Assembly (NCBI RefSeq): GCF_001676025.1
Contig: NZ_LZFW01000024.1
Span: 124,001-188,000 of the forward strand
DNA from: Vibrio sp. UCD-FRSSP16_30
GTDB lineage: Bacteria; Pseudomonadota; Gammaproteobacteria; Enterobacterales; Vibrionaceae
Direction: 5' to 3'
DNA: 64,000 bases
This document shows, piece by piece, positions 45,180 to 54,994 of the stretch. The notes under the pieces were generated by a model. That model saw only the letters and a program-made list of their open reading frames with translations, had not been told where the DNA came from and did no database searches. Every line of letters starts with the position of its first letter. The first letter of the stretch is position 1. The position numbers and the translations under genes were made by a program.

Positions 45180-45729
45180 ATAGTGGCGTAACGGTCTATA
45201 TGCGCTTGCCTTTATAGTATTCATTGTTGTCTTCCCTAGTCATAAACTAGATTCGCTTATGTTGTGCTTACCTTCTTAAATCGTAAATGTGCTGCAAACT
45301 GTATTTCTGGTTGGTCAGATAATATGACCTCGATAATTACTTTGTTGTATGAAATCTCTAATGGGGGTTGTCACTGTCTAAATAGACGTAATAACGTGAT
45401 AGCGCTCATGTGAATCTAAATAGCACAGATAAGAGAATGAAAAGACTCTATTAAATACGTTTTATTGAAAGTATTAAAACTCACTTTATATAAGGGATTA
45501 ATTTAATACTTTGTGATCTTTAAAAGAATAACTCAGATGAATAGATGTATTTTTCATAAAATAAGACAAATAAATTCAACGTAAATCACACTTGTAACAT
45601 TATGCAACACCAATACTATGTTTTATAGCTACGCTCATTTTGCTTAACAAAAATAACGCAAAATATCGTTACTCTGACGATTAATTGACGAACTTAATAA
45701 CGGAAGTTCAATCATTTAAAGAGGGAACT
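45180..45729. other. 550-bp intergenic region upstream of the PL6 gene
   Basis: No open frame, RNA or repeat was recognised. The right end is AT-rich and carries the GAGGGAAC ribosome binding site of the lyase gene. A long 5' UTR or regulatory sequence is possible. Confidence 0.4.
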
Positions 45730-48102
45730 ATGAAACAAATAAAATATTCTGCAATTGCATCTGCTCTGTTACTTGCCGGTATCTCTACAAGTTACGCAGC
45801 CGAACCTATTAGCCTAACCTCCAGTGGTGATGACGGAAATGCGGCAAGCAATACCACTGATAGTGATCTAACTACTCGTTGGTCTGCTAATGGTAATGAT
45901 GGCAGTCAGTGGGTGCAATATGACTTTGGCAGTGACGTGCCATTAAGTGGTGTGAGCATTGCTTTTTATAAAGGTGATTCTCGTAGTACTTATTTTAGAA
46001 TTGAAAGCTCTAATGATGCGAGTTCTTGGTCAACAGAAGTCGATTCGGTGAGTAGTGGCGATACAGCAGATCAAGAGGACTTTGCATTTAGCGAGACTGT
46101 GACCGCACGTTATATTCGTTATGTTGGGTTTGGTAACAGCAGCAACACTTGGAATAGTGTCACTGAAGTCGACTTTACCGATGGCGATGAAAATGTAGTA
46201 GTTGATCCCGACCCAGTTGATCCAGATCCAGTCGAGCCCGATCCGGTGGTTCCAGTTGATGCAGCAGCACTTGCAAGCAGTGATGACGGTAATGTTGCGG
46301 ACAATGTTATCGATTCAAGTTTGGACACTCGCTGGTCTGCCAACGGCAGCGGTGAATGGGTTCGTTTAGATTTAGGCAGCGAGCAAACACTGGATAATGT
46401 GCAGTTGGCTTTTTATAAAGGCAGCTCTCGTCAAAGTATCTTTAGTATTGAAGTCAGTGATGATGACAGTTCATGGACTACAGTTCTTGATGAAACCTAT
46501 AGTTCTGGTAGCAGTTTAGCTCTAGAAACGTTCACGTTTAATGCAGTGAATGCTCAATACATTCGTTACACAGGTTACGGCAATACATCAAACACTTGGA
46601 ACAGCGTAACAGAATTTACCGTTTCAGAATCAACAGACCCAGGTGGCGTTGTTTGTGAGGAAGGTTCTTCATTAGTTGACGGCGTTTGTGTCGAAGATGA
46701 GGAAGAAGTGACACCAATCACTTGTGATGATGGTTATTCATTAGTCGGTGACGAGTGTGTTGAAGATGAAGTGGTTGTTATCCCTCCTGTGACAGATCCT
46801 GTCGATGGACAAACGTACTACACATCAGCTGATGATTTAAATGAAGTACTGGCAAGTGCAGTCGGTGGCGATGAAATCATCATTACTGATAGCGGCGAAA
46901 TCTCAATTAAAGACATTAGTTTTGATAGCCAAGTATTAATCCGAGCAGAGACTGTCGGTGGATTAAAACTAGAAAATGCCACCATTCAAAACTCAAATAA
47001 TATTACCTTACAAGGTTTCATGTTTGGACCTTCTAATGACGTGAGCACGCTAGTTAAAATCGTTAACTCTACTAATATCAAAGTTTTACGTAACTACTTT
47101 GATCACCTGGACGTCACAGAAGGCCAAAGTTCTTTAGTGGTAACAGAATCAAGTCAATTCATTGAGATTGGTTACAATGAATTCCACGATAAAAATATAA
47201 GTGTTGTTGATGGTGCGAAGAATACCGGTAGTTACATCAAGTTCCAGTACGATGTAGATGATACAACGGGTGAAGAGTTAATGACCAAAGATGCTCATAT
47301 TCACCATAACTACTTTAACAACATTACACCGTATCTTGTCGATGGAACACCAGCAGGTGACTCTGATCGTGAAGCGATTGTAATGGGTATTTCTTCTTCA
47401 CAAGATATTGAAACAAATCACATTGTTGAATATAACTTGTTCGAAAACTGTGATGGTGAAAATGAAATTCTAACCATTAAAACTTCAGAAAACACTTTCC
47501 GCTACAACACCTTTAAGAACTCAATGGGTTCACTGTCATTCCGTTTAGGTTATAACAACAGTGCATACGGAAACTATTTCTACGGTACTGGCGCAAGTGA
47601 CTCTGTAGAAGATGATAACTACCAAACCGGTGGTATCCGTATCTATGGTGAAGGCCATAGTGTGTATGATAACTACATGGAAGGCTTATCTGGAACCAGC
47701 TGGAGATTACCTCTATTAATTGATAATGGCGATACTTCAGATAGTTCAAATGGTGATAGCCATGAAACTCCAACTAACATCAACGTTGCTAATAATACAA
47801 TCGTAGATAGCACTGGCGGTGGTATTTATATTGGACGTGAAGATAGCAGTTACAAAAATAGTCCTTCGAACATTACAGTGACAGGCAACGTTGTTATTGG
47901 TAGTGAAGGTACGTTATTTGGTAACGATGCAGATGATAGTTCAAATACTTGGTCTGGTAACACGGCTTATAATAGCGGCAGCGCTACTGTAAACAGCGGT
48001 GGTATATTAGATACTTCTGAACTTGTTGAGTTAACTAGCTCACCATCAGTTTCTAAGCCAACAATGTTAACCGAAAGCGATGTAGGCATTAATGCTAACT
48101 AA
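45730..48102 (+). CDS. Secreted PL6-family polysaccharide lyase with two F5/8-type C (CBM32-like) domains
   Basis: This 790-residue protein starts at the ATG at 45730 after GAGGGAAC; the ATG at 45685 lacks such a site. The signal peptide ends near SYA-AEP (residue 23). Two discoidin-like carbohydrate-binding domains follow (about 25-152 and 176-300), each with TRWSANG and YIRYxGxGN blocks. They are separated by an Asp-Pro repeat (VDPDPVDPDP type, 158-174). Two short Cys-pair units come next (C309/C320 and C332/C343). The beta-helix lyase domain (about 365-790) has GENEILTIKTSENTFRYNTF with catalytic K584 and SLSFRLGYN with R605. PL6 enzymes cut alginate or dermatan sulfate by beta-elimination; alginate is likely for a marine Vibrio. 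Confidence 0.9.
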   Translation: MKQIKYSAIASALLLAGISTSYAAEPISLTSSGDDGNAASNTTDSDLTTRWSANGNDGSQWVQYDFGSDVPLSGVSIAFYKGDSRSTYFRIESSNDASSWSTEVDSVSSGDTADQEDFAFSETVTARYIRYVGFGNSSNTWNSVTEVDFTDGDENVVVDPDPVDPDPVEPDPVVPVDAAALASSDDGNVADNVIDSSLDTRWSANGSGEWVRLDLGSEQTLDNVQLAFYKGSSRQSIFSIEVSDDDSSWTTVLDETYSSGSSLALETFTFNAVNAQYIRYTGYGNTSNTWNSVTEFTVSESTDPGGVVCEEGSSLVDGVCVEDEEEVTPITCDDGYSLVGDECVEDEVVVIPPVTDPVDGQTYYTSADDLNEVLASAVGGDEIIITDSGEISIKDISFDSQVLIRAETVGGLKLENATIQNSNNITLQGFMFGPSNDVSTLVKIVNSTNIKVLRNYFDHLDVTEGQSSLVVTESSQFIEIGYNEFHDKNISVVDGAKNTGSYIKFQYDVDDTTGEELMTKDAHIHHNYFNNITPYLVDGTPAGDSDREAIVMGISSSQDIETNHIVEYNLFENCDGENEILTIKTSENTFRYNTFKNSMGSLSFRLGYNNSAYGNYFYGTGASDSVEDDNYQTGGIRIYGEGHSVYDNYMEGLSGTSWRLPLLIDNGDTSDSSNGDSHETPTNINVANNTIVDSTGGGIYIGREDSSYKNSPSNITVTGNVVIGSEGTLFGNDADDSSNTWSGNTAYNSGSATVNSGGILDTSELVELTSSPSVSKPTMLTESDVGINAN

Positions 48103-48129
48103 TTAGCTTAACGGTAGCGTGTAAATATA

Positions 48130-48158
48130 AAGCCAACTCTTTTGAGTTGGCTTTTTTT
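48130..48158 (+). terminator. Terminator of the PL6 gene
   Basis: AAGCCAACTC-tttt-GAGTTGGCTT followed by T5 makes a strong rho-independent signal. Confidence 0.88.
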
Positions 48159-48176
48159 GATTAAATAGAATATTAA

Positions 48177-48344
48177 ATTATACCAATCACAGTAAGTAAA
48201 TGATCAGAAATAGCGCAGGAAAAACACTTGAGAACAAGGCGAATATTTTTGATAAGTAGTTATTCTACAATCAAAAATTTCAACGCGGTTATCAAGTGTT
48301 TTAACCAGCTAGGCTGATCAGAGATTTACTACGATTGGTATTAA
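48177..48344. repeat. 168-bp MITE-like element, copy 2 (inverted)
   Basis: This is the exact reverse complement of 26991-27158. Its ends begin ATACCAATC and close with GATTGGTAT. It sits 19 bp after the PL6 terminator and 46 bp before the end of the MFS gene. Confidence 0.9.
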
Positions 48345-48389
48345 ACGACTAGAAAGTGAATGTCGTGTTTAATTTTGTGTATTAATGCT

Positions 48390-49631
48390 TTAAGAAACGC
48401 TCGTTTCTCGCGCCGCCAGAGTACCAAATAAAACACATAAACTGGCAATACAGATAATGGCAAGTAATGGTAAAGACCATGCGCCACTGCGTTGATAAAG
48501 GTATCCAAGAAGTGGCGGACCTAAAGTGGCAATGGCATAACCAATACTTTGTGACATTGCAGAAAGTGCCGCCGCTTGTGAGGCATTATTAGTACGCAAG
48601 CCGACAAAAGAGATTGAAACAACGAACGTTGAGCAATTACAAAAGCCAAACATCACGGTCCAAAATGTCGCGTATTGCGGGGCGAATAATAACCCAAGGG
48701 CCGCAAGAACCACGCCAACGGAGGTGGCGATAAATAACCATTTTGTGTTTTTTAGCCTTGATAGTATGGGTATTAATACTATGCCTGGAAGCATGGTGGA
48801 TAACTGTAATAGCCCATATATGTTGCCTGCTTCAATTTCATTCATGCCATGATCAAGTAGCATTTTGGGTAGCCAAGCAGCAAATGAATAAAAGGTAAAC
48901 GAGTTAAAACCTAAAGTAAGAGTAACCTGCCATGCGACAGCGCTTTTCAATAAGCTTCTTATACTAACCAGTTGATGATTATCATCGTGTTGATTATTGC
49001 TGTTGCTACAAAACCAAAAAACGAAGGCGCTGACCACAAAGACTAAGTTAAATAATAAAGCCAATTGCCAGCCAGTGAGTGACATAAAGGACTGATGAGA
49101 TAGTGGCACCATCGCAGTGGATGCCACGGTTGAACCAATGCCCATGGTAAAGATATACAAGGATGTGACAACGGCGATTCGCGTAGGGAAACTGGCTTTT
49201 ACTGCAACGGGCAGTAAAACATTACCCACTGCAATTCCAGCGCCAATAAGGATTGTCCCTATATATAAGTTGCTAACAGAGCCCGCAGAACGTAGACATA
49301 TACCCAATAAAATAGCTAAAAGTGCAATGCAAATGCTGCTTTTTAAACCAAACTTCTTCAATACACTGAGCGAAAGCGGAGAGATGATAGCAAAGGAAAG
49401 TAACGGCAGTGACGACAACATGCCAAGCATCGTTGAGCTTAGATGCAGTTGAGTCATTATCTGGTCTAGAACTGGCGCAAGGCTAGTAAAGGGGCCTCGT
49501 AAATTTGTTGCTAATAGCAAAATGCCAAACAATGCTAGATATTGTTTTCGTGAAAGCGCCACAAGGTATTCCAAAAAAGAGCGATGCCAGAGTATAAAGT
49601 ACTTCACCGCTGTTGTTGAGCATGAAAACAT
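48390..49631 (-). CDS. MFS transporter, CynX/NimT-like
   Basis: This 413-residue protein has about 12 TM helices. Family blocks are LLLATNLRGPFTSLAPVLDQI (CynX-type first helix), ISPLSLSVLKKFGLK (MFS loop 2-3) and GIVLIPILSRLKNTKWL. The first ~25 residues (MFSCSTTAVKYF) are weakly supported; a later start at the GTG or TTG before ALSRKQYLA would give a more usual N-terminus. CynX-like carriers take up cyanate, nitroimidazole or small anions, but the substrate here is unknown. It stands between two carbohydrate lyase-like genes but on the other strand, with its own promoter, so a link is unproven. Confidence 0.85.
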   Translation of the reverse strand: MFSCSTTAVKYFILWHRSFLEYLVALSRKQYLALFGILLLATNLRGPFTSLAPVLDQIMTQLHLSSTMLGMLSSLPLLSFAIISPLSLSVLKKFGLKSSICIALLAILLGICLRSAGSVSNLYIGTILIGAGIAVGNVLLPVAVKASFPTRIAVVTSLYIFTMGIGSTVASTAMVPLSHQSFMSLTGWQLALLFNLVFVVSAFVFWFCSNSNNQHDDNHQLVSIRSLLKSAVAWQVTLTLGFNSFTFYSFAAWLPKMLLDHGMNEIEAGNIYGLLQLSTMLPGIVLIPILSRLKNTKWLFIATSVGVVLAALGLLFAPQYATFWTVMFGFCNCSTFVVSISFVGLRTNNASQAAALSAMSQSIGYAIATLGPPLLGYLYQRSGAWSLPLLAIICIASLCVLFGTLAARETSVS

Positions 49632-49727
49632 TACATTACCATCGGCATAATGTGTGACATAGCACTATTTATGTGTACTGTTGGTGCTAGTATTACTTTT
49701 TTATGACAGGAACTAAAAGGAATAACA

Positions 49728-50684
49728 ATGTTAAAACGAGTCCTGCCTTTGAGCCTGATTTTTATAATAAGTGGCTGTGCACATAGCAGTAAAGATGAGA
49801 TTAGCGTCAAAAGTTTTGAGAAAATTAAAGGCTACACAGAAGTCAGTGAGACTCGATTAGACGCTGATGGTGCTAATGGCGAAGATACGTACACATTGAT
49901 ACGTAATGCATTTGGACCACGTTCAATTGAAGCGCCGGACTTGTATGGCAGTGCAAACCATCAAGGGCATCCACACATTACAGAGCTTACAGACCCGAAA
50001 ATTGGTGACTATTTTAAATTTGTACTTCATCGAGATCTTGATCATGACAGAGACGTTCTATCAAAAAGTGATCGCCAGCGAAATGAAATTAAGGTTTATG
50101 GACGTTCAGATTCTTCTCTTAAAGGATATCTAGGTAAAACATTTGAGTATCGTTGGAAGTTTAGAATCAACGATGATTTGAAGGTAACCAGACATTTCAC
50201 GCATATTTTCCAGCTAAAAGCGGTTAAAAAGTCGGGTAGTGATGCTTTAACAAACTCACCTATATTGACGCTTACTGCCAATATAAGACATGGACGTAGT
50301 GGTTTAGAGGTTAGACACGTTGGTTATAACTCAGATCACAGCGGAACAATTAACAATACCTTATATCACACCTCAAAACATAACGTAGATTGGCAAGATG
50401 ACATCAAAGGTCGTTGGTTTGAAGTTTTCGTCAGAGCCAATTACGCCGAGCAAGGCAATTTAATGATGACGGTAACGCCTGTAGGTGAAACAACACCATT
50501 AATAGAAGTACATGAAAACAATATCGAAATGTGGCGCTCAGGTAACGATGCCAATAAAGGTAACTTTGTACGACCTAAATGGGGAATTTACCGTTCCTTA
50601 AAAGCAAAAGAGCAGCTAAACGCCACTGAAGATGAGGTCGACTTTGCTAACTTTGAAGTAAAAGAAGTCAAACCTGTCTATTAA
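49728..50684 (+). CDS. Putative polysaccharide lyase-like lipoprotein
   Basis: This 318-residue protein has a lipobox ISGC (Cys17) after MLKRVLPLSLIFI. The mature protein is beta-rich: DLYGSANHQGHPHITELTD, then FKFVLHRDLDHDRDV, SKSDRQRNEIKVYG, FEYRWKFRIND and FTHIFQLKAVK. The combination DRQRNEIKxY with YxWKF and FTHIxQxK is typical of jelly-roll lyase or concanavalin-like proteins in the heparinase I / alginate-lyase / glucuronan-lyase neighbourhood. It is probably bound to the outer membrane and acts on uronic-acid glycans. The exact family and substrate are uncertain. It lies near the PL6 gene at 45730. Confidence 0.7.
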   Translation: MLKRVLPLSLIFIISGCAHSSKDEISVKSFEKIKGYTEVSETRLDADGANGEDTYTLIRNAFGPRSIEAPDLYGSANHQGHPHITELTDPKIGDYFKFVLHRDLDHDRDVLSKSDRQRNEIKVYGRSDSSLKGYLGKTFEYRWKFRINDDLKVTRHFTHIFQLKAVKKSGSDALTNSPILTLTANIRHGRSGLEVRHVGYNSDHSGTINNTLYHTSKHNVDWQDDIKGRWFEVFVRANYAEQGNLMMTVTPVGETTPLIEVHENNIEMWRSGNDANKGNFVRPKWGIYRSLKAKEQLNATEDEVDFANFEVKEVKPVY

Positions 50685-51002
50685 TCAATAACGTAATTAA
50701 GGATGTGCATGTATGTATCATCTTTAATTACCAACCTAATGCACTATAACTAATGCCATGAGCCAATTAAATATAACCATAAACGAAGGTGGTTAATAAT
50801 AAGCAATTAGAGCATTCGATAAGAAAAGGAGCTGGAGATTTCAAGAACGATTATCGGCTAGGCCAATGATAAGGCATTGATTTAAATTTAGTGGCGTTAA
50901 TTTTAGATCTTGTCTCAGATAGATGGGAAACATGGATGTAACTGGGCAATTGCACAGATGTACGCGGTTAAAAAAGCAAACGAAGGGACTTGAGCACAGG
51001 GT

Positions 51003-51160
51003 GAGATCACGAATGTTATTTGAACAAAATCAAGTGCATTATCGGAACACCTTTTTGTGGCATGGATACCACAATGAAGCCATCAAGGATGATTTCACGG
51101 CGTCTTGTGGAGATGATGAACATGATTGGTCGATAAGTGTTTAGTCATGCGTTCGTCCTA
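51003..51160 (+). repeat. Dispersed ~155-bp repeat, copy C
   Basis: Begins GAGATCACGAATG and ends GTTCGTCCTA. It matches copy A (7533-7688) very well, through CATCAAGGATGATTTCACGG, GCGTCTTGTGGA and CATGATTGGTCGAT. It stands 270 bp from dif. Confidence 0.65.
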
Positions 51161-51431
51161 GACTTGAGCATCGATGTCGCCATTGAAAAGTGATTTGCCT
51201 GATGTGTCATTTGAATTGTTGGTTCAGTCAATCACGTGAGGCACATAAAATAAAACCGCATGCCAGAACAAAAAACTAAACTAGATTTGAGAATCACTTA
51301 TATCAAATTTACACATTAATGAGGCTTGTCATCAAATACGACTAAGTGATAGTTAGCTTAGCTGGCAAAGCAATGGAAAGAGTAGAGTACACAATAAAAT
51401 AGTAAGCCTGATACTAGTTCCAATAAACCAT

Positions 51432-51459
51432 ATTTAACATAATATACATAATGCGCACT
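51432..51459 (-). other. dif site (XerCD recombination site)
   Basis: On the minus strand the 28 bp are AGTGCGCATTA (XerC arm), TGTATA (centre) and TTATGTTAAAT (XerD arm). Compared with E. coli dif the sequence differs only at two positions in the XerC arm, and the centre and XerD arm are identical. It also matches what I recall of V. cholerae dif1. Here XerC/XerD resolve chromosome dimers at division, activated by FtsK. The position near matP and three matS sites agrees with the terminus of chromosome 1. Confidence 0.9.
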
Positions 51460-51565
51460 TTAGTTGTGGGGGCTATTTGATGATGTCAGCTCAATTATTG
51501 GTGTTAATCTAAGAATGTTTAAAGACCTAACCACTGATATCGTGCTTAGGTCTAATATTGTCTTG

Positions 51566-51865
51566 TTATCGTTTCTTTCCGTTAAGTTTTGCACCTGGTA
51601 ATGCGCTGCGTAAAATATGGCGTGTTTTGTTTGGAACGCCTTTTGAAAACTTCATTCGGTATTGGTTTTGTGATTGATAAACTTTGAGTGTGCCTTCAAA
51701 TGGTTGCTTTCGTACAATGTCTTCACACTTGTGCAGGAAAGCTTTATCTACTGAGCCTGAATGCGAGCTTACTTGGCCTTGTTTGAAGACAAGTTTCATT
51801 TTTGGTTTGTCGTATAATACGATAGCAAAAATAAGTGCTGCGGCGACCAATATGACATACAACAT
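51566..51865 (-). CDS. DUF3634-type small membrane protein
   Basis: This 99-residue protein has one N-terminal TM helix (MLYVILVAAALIFAIVLY) and a basic soluble tail. The pattern MKLVFKQGQV, FLHKCEDIVRKQPFEGTLKVY and ending RHILRSALPG matches a family I recall as DUF3634, confined to vibrios and relatives. Function is unknown. It is the first gene to the right of dif, next to and in the same direction as matP (24-bp gap), so co-transcription is likely. Confidence 0.75.
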   Translation of the reverse strand: MLYVILVAAALIFAIVLYDKPKMKLVFKQGQVSSHSGSVDKAFLHKCEDIVRKQPFEGTLKVYQSQNQYRMKFSKGVPNKTRHILRSALPGAKLNGKKR

Positions 51866-51889
51866 GAGGATCTCCTGTGTTCTATCTAC

Positions 51890-52339
51890 TTAATCAGATA
51901 GAAGTTTGTTTAAATCTTCTTTAAGCAAGTTTACTTTTTCATTCGCTTTTTCGCTGCGTTGAGCTTCACTGAGCAGATATTCAATCGCATCAGATAAAGT
52001 ACAGCCTAATTCGTTCGCTCTAAATGACAGTTTTTCCCAAACTCGATAGTCTAAATCGATGGATTTCTTTCTAGTATGGATTTGTTCTGCGTTAAAGTGA
52101 CGCTTTCGCTTTGCTCGGATAGCTTGTTTTAGCTTGTTATCGAGCTCAAAGGACATGTTATTATCAATCCATTCCAACACTTGTACGGGCTCATGCTCAA
52201 TTGCTCGTAAAAGCTCTACGGCGGCAGCATCTATACTACTGTCTAAATGGCGAGTGATGGTTTCTCCCTCTTTCCATTTTTTAATCAAGTAGTTCCACTT
52301 CCATCCGCACTCTAGATTTTCAAGTTGTTGATATTTCAT
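51890..52339 (-). CDS. matP: Macrodomain Ter protein MatP
   Basis: This 149-residue DNA-binding protein recognises matS sites and condenses the terminus region of the chromosome, linking it to the division machinery through ZapB. The start MKYQQLENLECGWKWNYLIKK is conserved. The ribbon-helix-helix (FNAEQIHTRKKSIDLDYRVWEKLSFRANELGCTLSDAIEYLL, residues ~88-130) binds DNA, and a C-terminal coiled coil tetramerises it. It is divergent from the Lon-like gene, as in E. coli matP-ycbZ. Three perfect matS sites occur in this window. Confidence 0.97.
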   Translation of the reverse strand: MKYQQLENLECGWKWNYLIKKWKEGETITRHLDSSIDAAAVELLRAIEHEPVQVLEWIDNNMSFELDNKLKQAIRAKRKRHFNAEQIHTRKKSIDLDYRVWEKLSFRANELGCTLSDAIEYLLSEAQRSEKANEKVNLLKEDLNKLLSD

Positions 52340-52571
52340 GATTCTAAATGTTAGTCCGTTAAATCTGTAGGATTAATTACAATGTTACAGTGACAGCGTA
52401 ACCCTTGTTCTTTGCTTTGACAATGAAAGCACTGATGATATTTGTTGTTGAGCACAAAATGATGCAATGTAATTGAAAAATGTGGCCTTAAATCCGCAAA
52501 CTGACTATTTATCGGGTCATATCTCACGAGCTTAGGTATACTGTCGCCATAGTATATTTTAGTAATTATTT
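52340..52571. other. matP / Lon-like intergenic region
   Basis: The 230-bp divergent promoter region includes GTGACAGCGTAAC at 52390-52402, one mismatch from matS. A Cys-rich open stretch on the minus strand (52340-52400) is too short and unsupported to be a gene. Confidence 0.4.
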
Positions 52572-54218
52572 ATGAAATCGATAGATTGGCGACTCGCGAC
52601 TCCTCAACATGATCAAGTTATAGACTCTACACGAGCTTTGTTTCAATATCCTGAATCTTCGTTTATCTCTTTACAGCCTCGTTTAGAAGCAACAGTAAAG
52701 CGATATGTCGAGCTTGGTAGTCAAGCTCCATTGTTAGCGATAAACAGTTCGGATACCGTTGCCGCTCGAAAAGAAATTGCATCTGTATTGGGCTCATTTA
52801 CTTCTGCGCCTATCCATCATACCGAATCAATTTCTGCAGAAGAATTATTGGGTAGTTACATTGTCACTGATGCCGGTGATGCGCAGTCTTTTGTGGGGCT
52901 GTTGGAAAAATTTAATGGCGGCTATTTAATTCTTTCTGCTAATGCTTTGTTAGCTAAGCCAACAACGCTATTGGCTGTCCGTGCACTATTGGCCGGTGAA
53001 GAAGTTTCTAGAGTTGGTACCAGTAAAAATGGTTTCATTCCTAAGCAACGATTTGAAAGCTCTGTAAAAATAATTGTGGTTGGTGATCGTAACCAACTTG
53101 CTGATTTAGACTACTTAGATCCAGCCTTTTCATCGTCTTATACTATGTTCACAGAAGTTGAGATGGACGTTCGTATCGATGAAATCACAGCGCCGCTGTA
53201 TCTAGGCTATGTTGCAAGTATCGTTGCTGATGCCAAACTACCAGACTTATCGGCAGACGCTATCTACGGTTTTCTAACCGCCGGTGCGAGAGTATGTGAA
53301 GAGCAACATTTTGCCCCTTTATCTGCATCTTGGATTCGCAGTTTACTCACCGAAGCATCGTTAGAATCTGGCTCACAACTTATTGAAGAAAAACACATTG
53401 ATGCCGCACTTAAAGCGAGGTATTACCGTGAATCTTATTTACCCAATCGTGCACTTGATGACATTTTGGATGGGCAAGTATTAATTCAAACGGAAGGTAA
53501 ACAAGTTGGTCAGGTTAACGGACTCACTGTAGTCGATGTACCTGGACACCCGGTCTCTTATGGTGAGCCTGCGCGAATTTCTTGCGTTATTCACTTTGGT
53601 GGAGACGGCGATGTTTCTGATGTAGAGCGCAAAGCTGAACTTGGGGGCAACTTGCATGCTAAAGGCATGATGATTATGCAAGCCTTTTTAAGTAGCGCTC
53701 TTGATCTTGATGAGCCGCTTCCCTATTCCGCTTCCATTGTATTTGAGCAATCTTACAGCGAAGTGGATGGCGATAGTGCGTCGTTAGCTGAGCTATGTGC
53801 GTTCGTGAGTGCATTGTCTGGTTATGAAATAAAACAAAACATTGCAGTGACTGGTGCCGTCGATCAATTTGGTCGTGTACAAGCTGTCGGTGGATTGAAT
53901 GAAAAAATTGAAGGCTTCTTCTATGTTTGTGCCCATCAGGGCTTAACAGGAGAACAAGGTGTTGTTTTACCTATATCAAACCTTCGTCATCTATCTCTAC
54001 ACAAAGATGTCGTAGATGCAATAAAACAAGGTCAATTCCATATTTGGAGTGTAGAGGATGTGGACCAAGCATTACGTATCATTACCGGTCAGCAATTTTG
54101 CGGAGACAGTGACGATACAATATTAAATAAAATAGCTGAACGTATCGATAGACTAAATCAACACGAACTAGGTGAAAGTTTACTAGGACGCCTTAAAAGA
54201 TTGCTGTTTAAGGACTGA
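52572..54218 (+). CDS. Lon-like serine protease (LonH/YcbZ type)
   Basis: This 548-residue protein has a C-terminal Lon protease domain with the Ser-Lys dyad S402 ([11 protein letters not shown]) and K445 ([10 protein letters not shown]), and family blocks [24 protein letters not shown]. The N-terminal part, residues 1-300, resembles an AAA+ remnant, but no GxxxxGKT Walker A motif is seen, as in E. coli YcbZ. ATP-dependent degradation is therefore doubtful. Its location between matP and fabA is conserved from E. coli. Its physiological substrates are not known. Confidence 0.88.
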   Translation: MKSIDWRLATPQHDQVIDSTRALFQYPESSFISLQPRLEATVKRYVELGSQAPLLAINSSDTVAARKEIASVLGSFTSAPIHHTESISAEELLGSYIVTDAGDAQSFVGLLEKFNGGYLILSANALLAKPTTLLAVRALLAGEEVSRVGTSKNGFIPKQRFESSVKIIVVGDRNQLADLDYLDPAFSSSYTMFTEVEMDVRIDEITAPLYLGYVASIVADAKLPDLSADAIYGFLTAGARVCEEQHFAPLSASWIRSLLTEASLESGSQLIEEKHIDAALKARYYRESYLPNRALDDILDGQVLIQTEGKQVGQVNGLTVVDVPGHPVSYGEPARISCVIHFGGDGDVSDVERKAELGGNLHAKGMMIMQAFLSSALDLDEPLPYSASIVFEQSYSEVDGDSASLAELCAFVSALSGYEIKQNIAVTGAVDQFGRVQAVGGLNEKIEGFFYVCAHQGLTGEQGVVLPISNLRHLSLHKDVVDAIKQGQFHIWSVEDVDQALRIITGQQFCGDSDDTILNKIAERIDRLNQHELGESLLGRLKRLLFKD

Positions 54219-54285
54219 TCGGAGTTGTAAGTACTATACTGCATCACATAAAATGCACGTTCAAAGAATCTGGAGACTCAATACA

Positions 54286-54816
54286 ATGCAACAAAAACCT
54301 TGCGATATCGCAAACTCATATGATCGCGAAGATCTATTAGCATCAAGCCGCGGTGAACTATTCGGCCCTCAAGGCCCACAATTACCAGCACCTAACATGC
54401 TGATGATGGATCGAGTGACTAAGATGTCACAAACTGAAGGTGAGTTTGGCAAAGGTCTTATTATCGCAGAACTTGATATTACTCCGGACCTATGGTTTTT
54501 TGACTGTCACTTCCCTGGTGACCCAGTGATGCCTGGTTGTCTTGGTCTTGATGCAATGTGGCAACTTGTTGGTTTCTTCCTTGGCTGGATTGGCGGTGAA
54601 GGTAAAGGTCGCGCATTAGGTGTAGGTGAAGTTAAATTTACTGGTCAAATTCTACCAACAGCGAAAAAAGTGACTTACGAAATTCAAATGAAGCGTGTTG
54701 TTAACCGTAAACTGGTTATGGGCATGGCTGACGGTCGCGTTCTTGTTGATGGTAAAGAGATTTACGTAGCAAAAGATCTTAAAGTTGGATTATTCCAAGA
54801 TACTTCAAAGTTCTAA
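54286..54816 (+). CDS. fabA: 3-hydroxydecanoyl-ACP dehydratase/isomerase
   Basis: This 176-residue enzyme dehydrates 3-hydroxydecanoyl-ACP and isomerises trans-2 to cis-3-decenoyl-ACP, the branch point to unsaturated fatty acids. The ATG at 54286 ([16 protein letters not shown]) is chosen for colinearity with E. coli FabA and a GGAG ribosome binding site; the ATG at 54253 is not. The catalytic residues H75 and D89 stand in [10 protein letters not shown] and CLGLDAMWQ. It is 67 bp downstream of the Lon-like gene, with its own terminator. The rmf gene is convergent. Confidence 0.97.
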   Translation: MQQKPCDIANSYDREDLLASSRGELFGPQGPQLPAPNMLMMDRVTKMSQTEGEFGKGLIIAELDITPDLWFFDCHFPGDPVMPGCLGLDAMWQLVGFFLGWIGGEGKGRALGVGEVKFTGQILPTAKKVTYEIQMKRVVNRKLVMGMADGRVLVDGKEIYVAKDLKVGLFQDTSKF

Positions 54817-54839
54817 TCACTGAAGCGGATCTCTCCCCT

Positions 54840-54867
54840 AAGCCATGATACTTGTCATGGCTTTTTT
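54840..54867 (+). terminator. fabA terminator
   Basis: AAGCCATGA / TCATGGCTT pair around a short loop, with T6 following. Confidence 0.85.
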
Positions 54868-54994
54868 ATTTGTCCCTATTAAAGAATTCTAATTGTGCAC
54901 GTACTGGGTATTATATTTTTTGCGAACATACAATTAGTTATAGTGCGTTAGGTGGTCTTAATAAAGGCTCCAATACAGAGCCTATATTAAAAGA

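Larger units (their letters stand above)
50685..51565. other. Gene-poor region containing repeat copy C and dif
   Basis: No coding gene is seen in 880 bp. It contains the third copy of the dispersed repeat (51003-51160) and the dif site (51432-51459). The open frame at 50923-51144 runs through the repeat and is not considered a gene. Confidence 0.6.

Noticed and set aside
46119-46343. Minus-strand open frame within the PL6 gene
   Set aside because: It comes from the Asp-Pro repeat region, whose complement encodes Gly/Ser/Thr runs.
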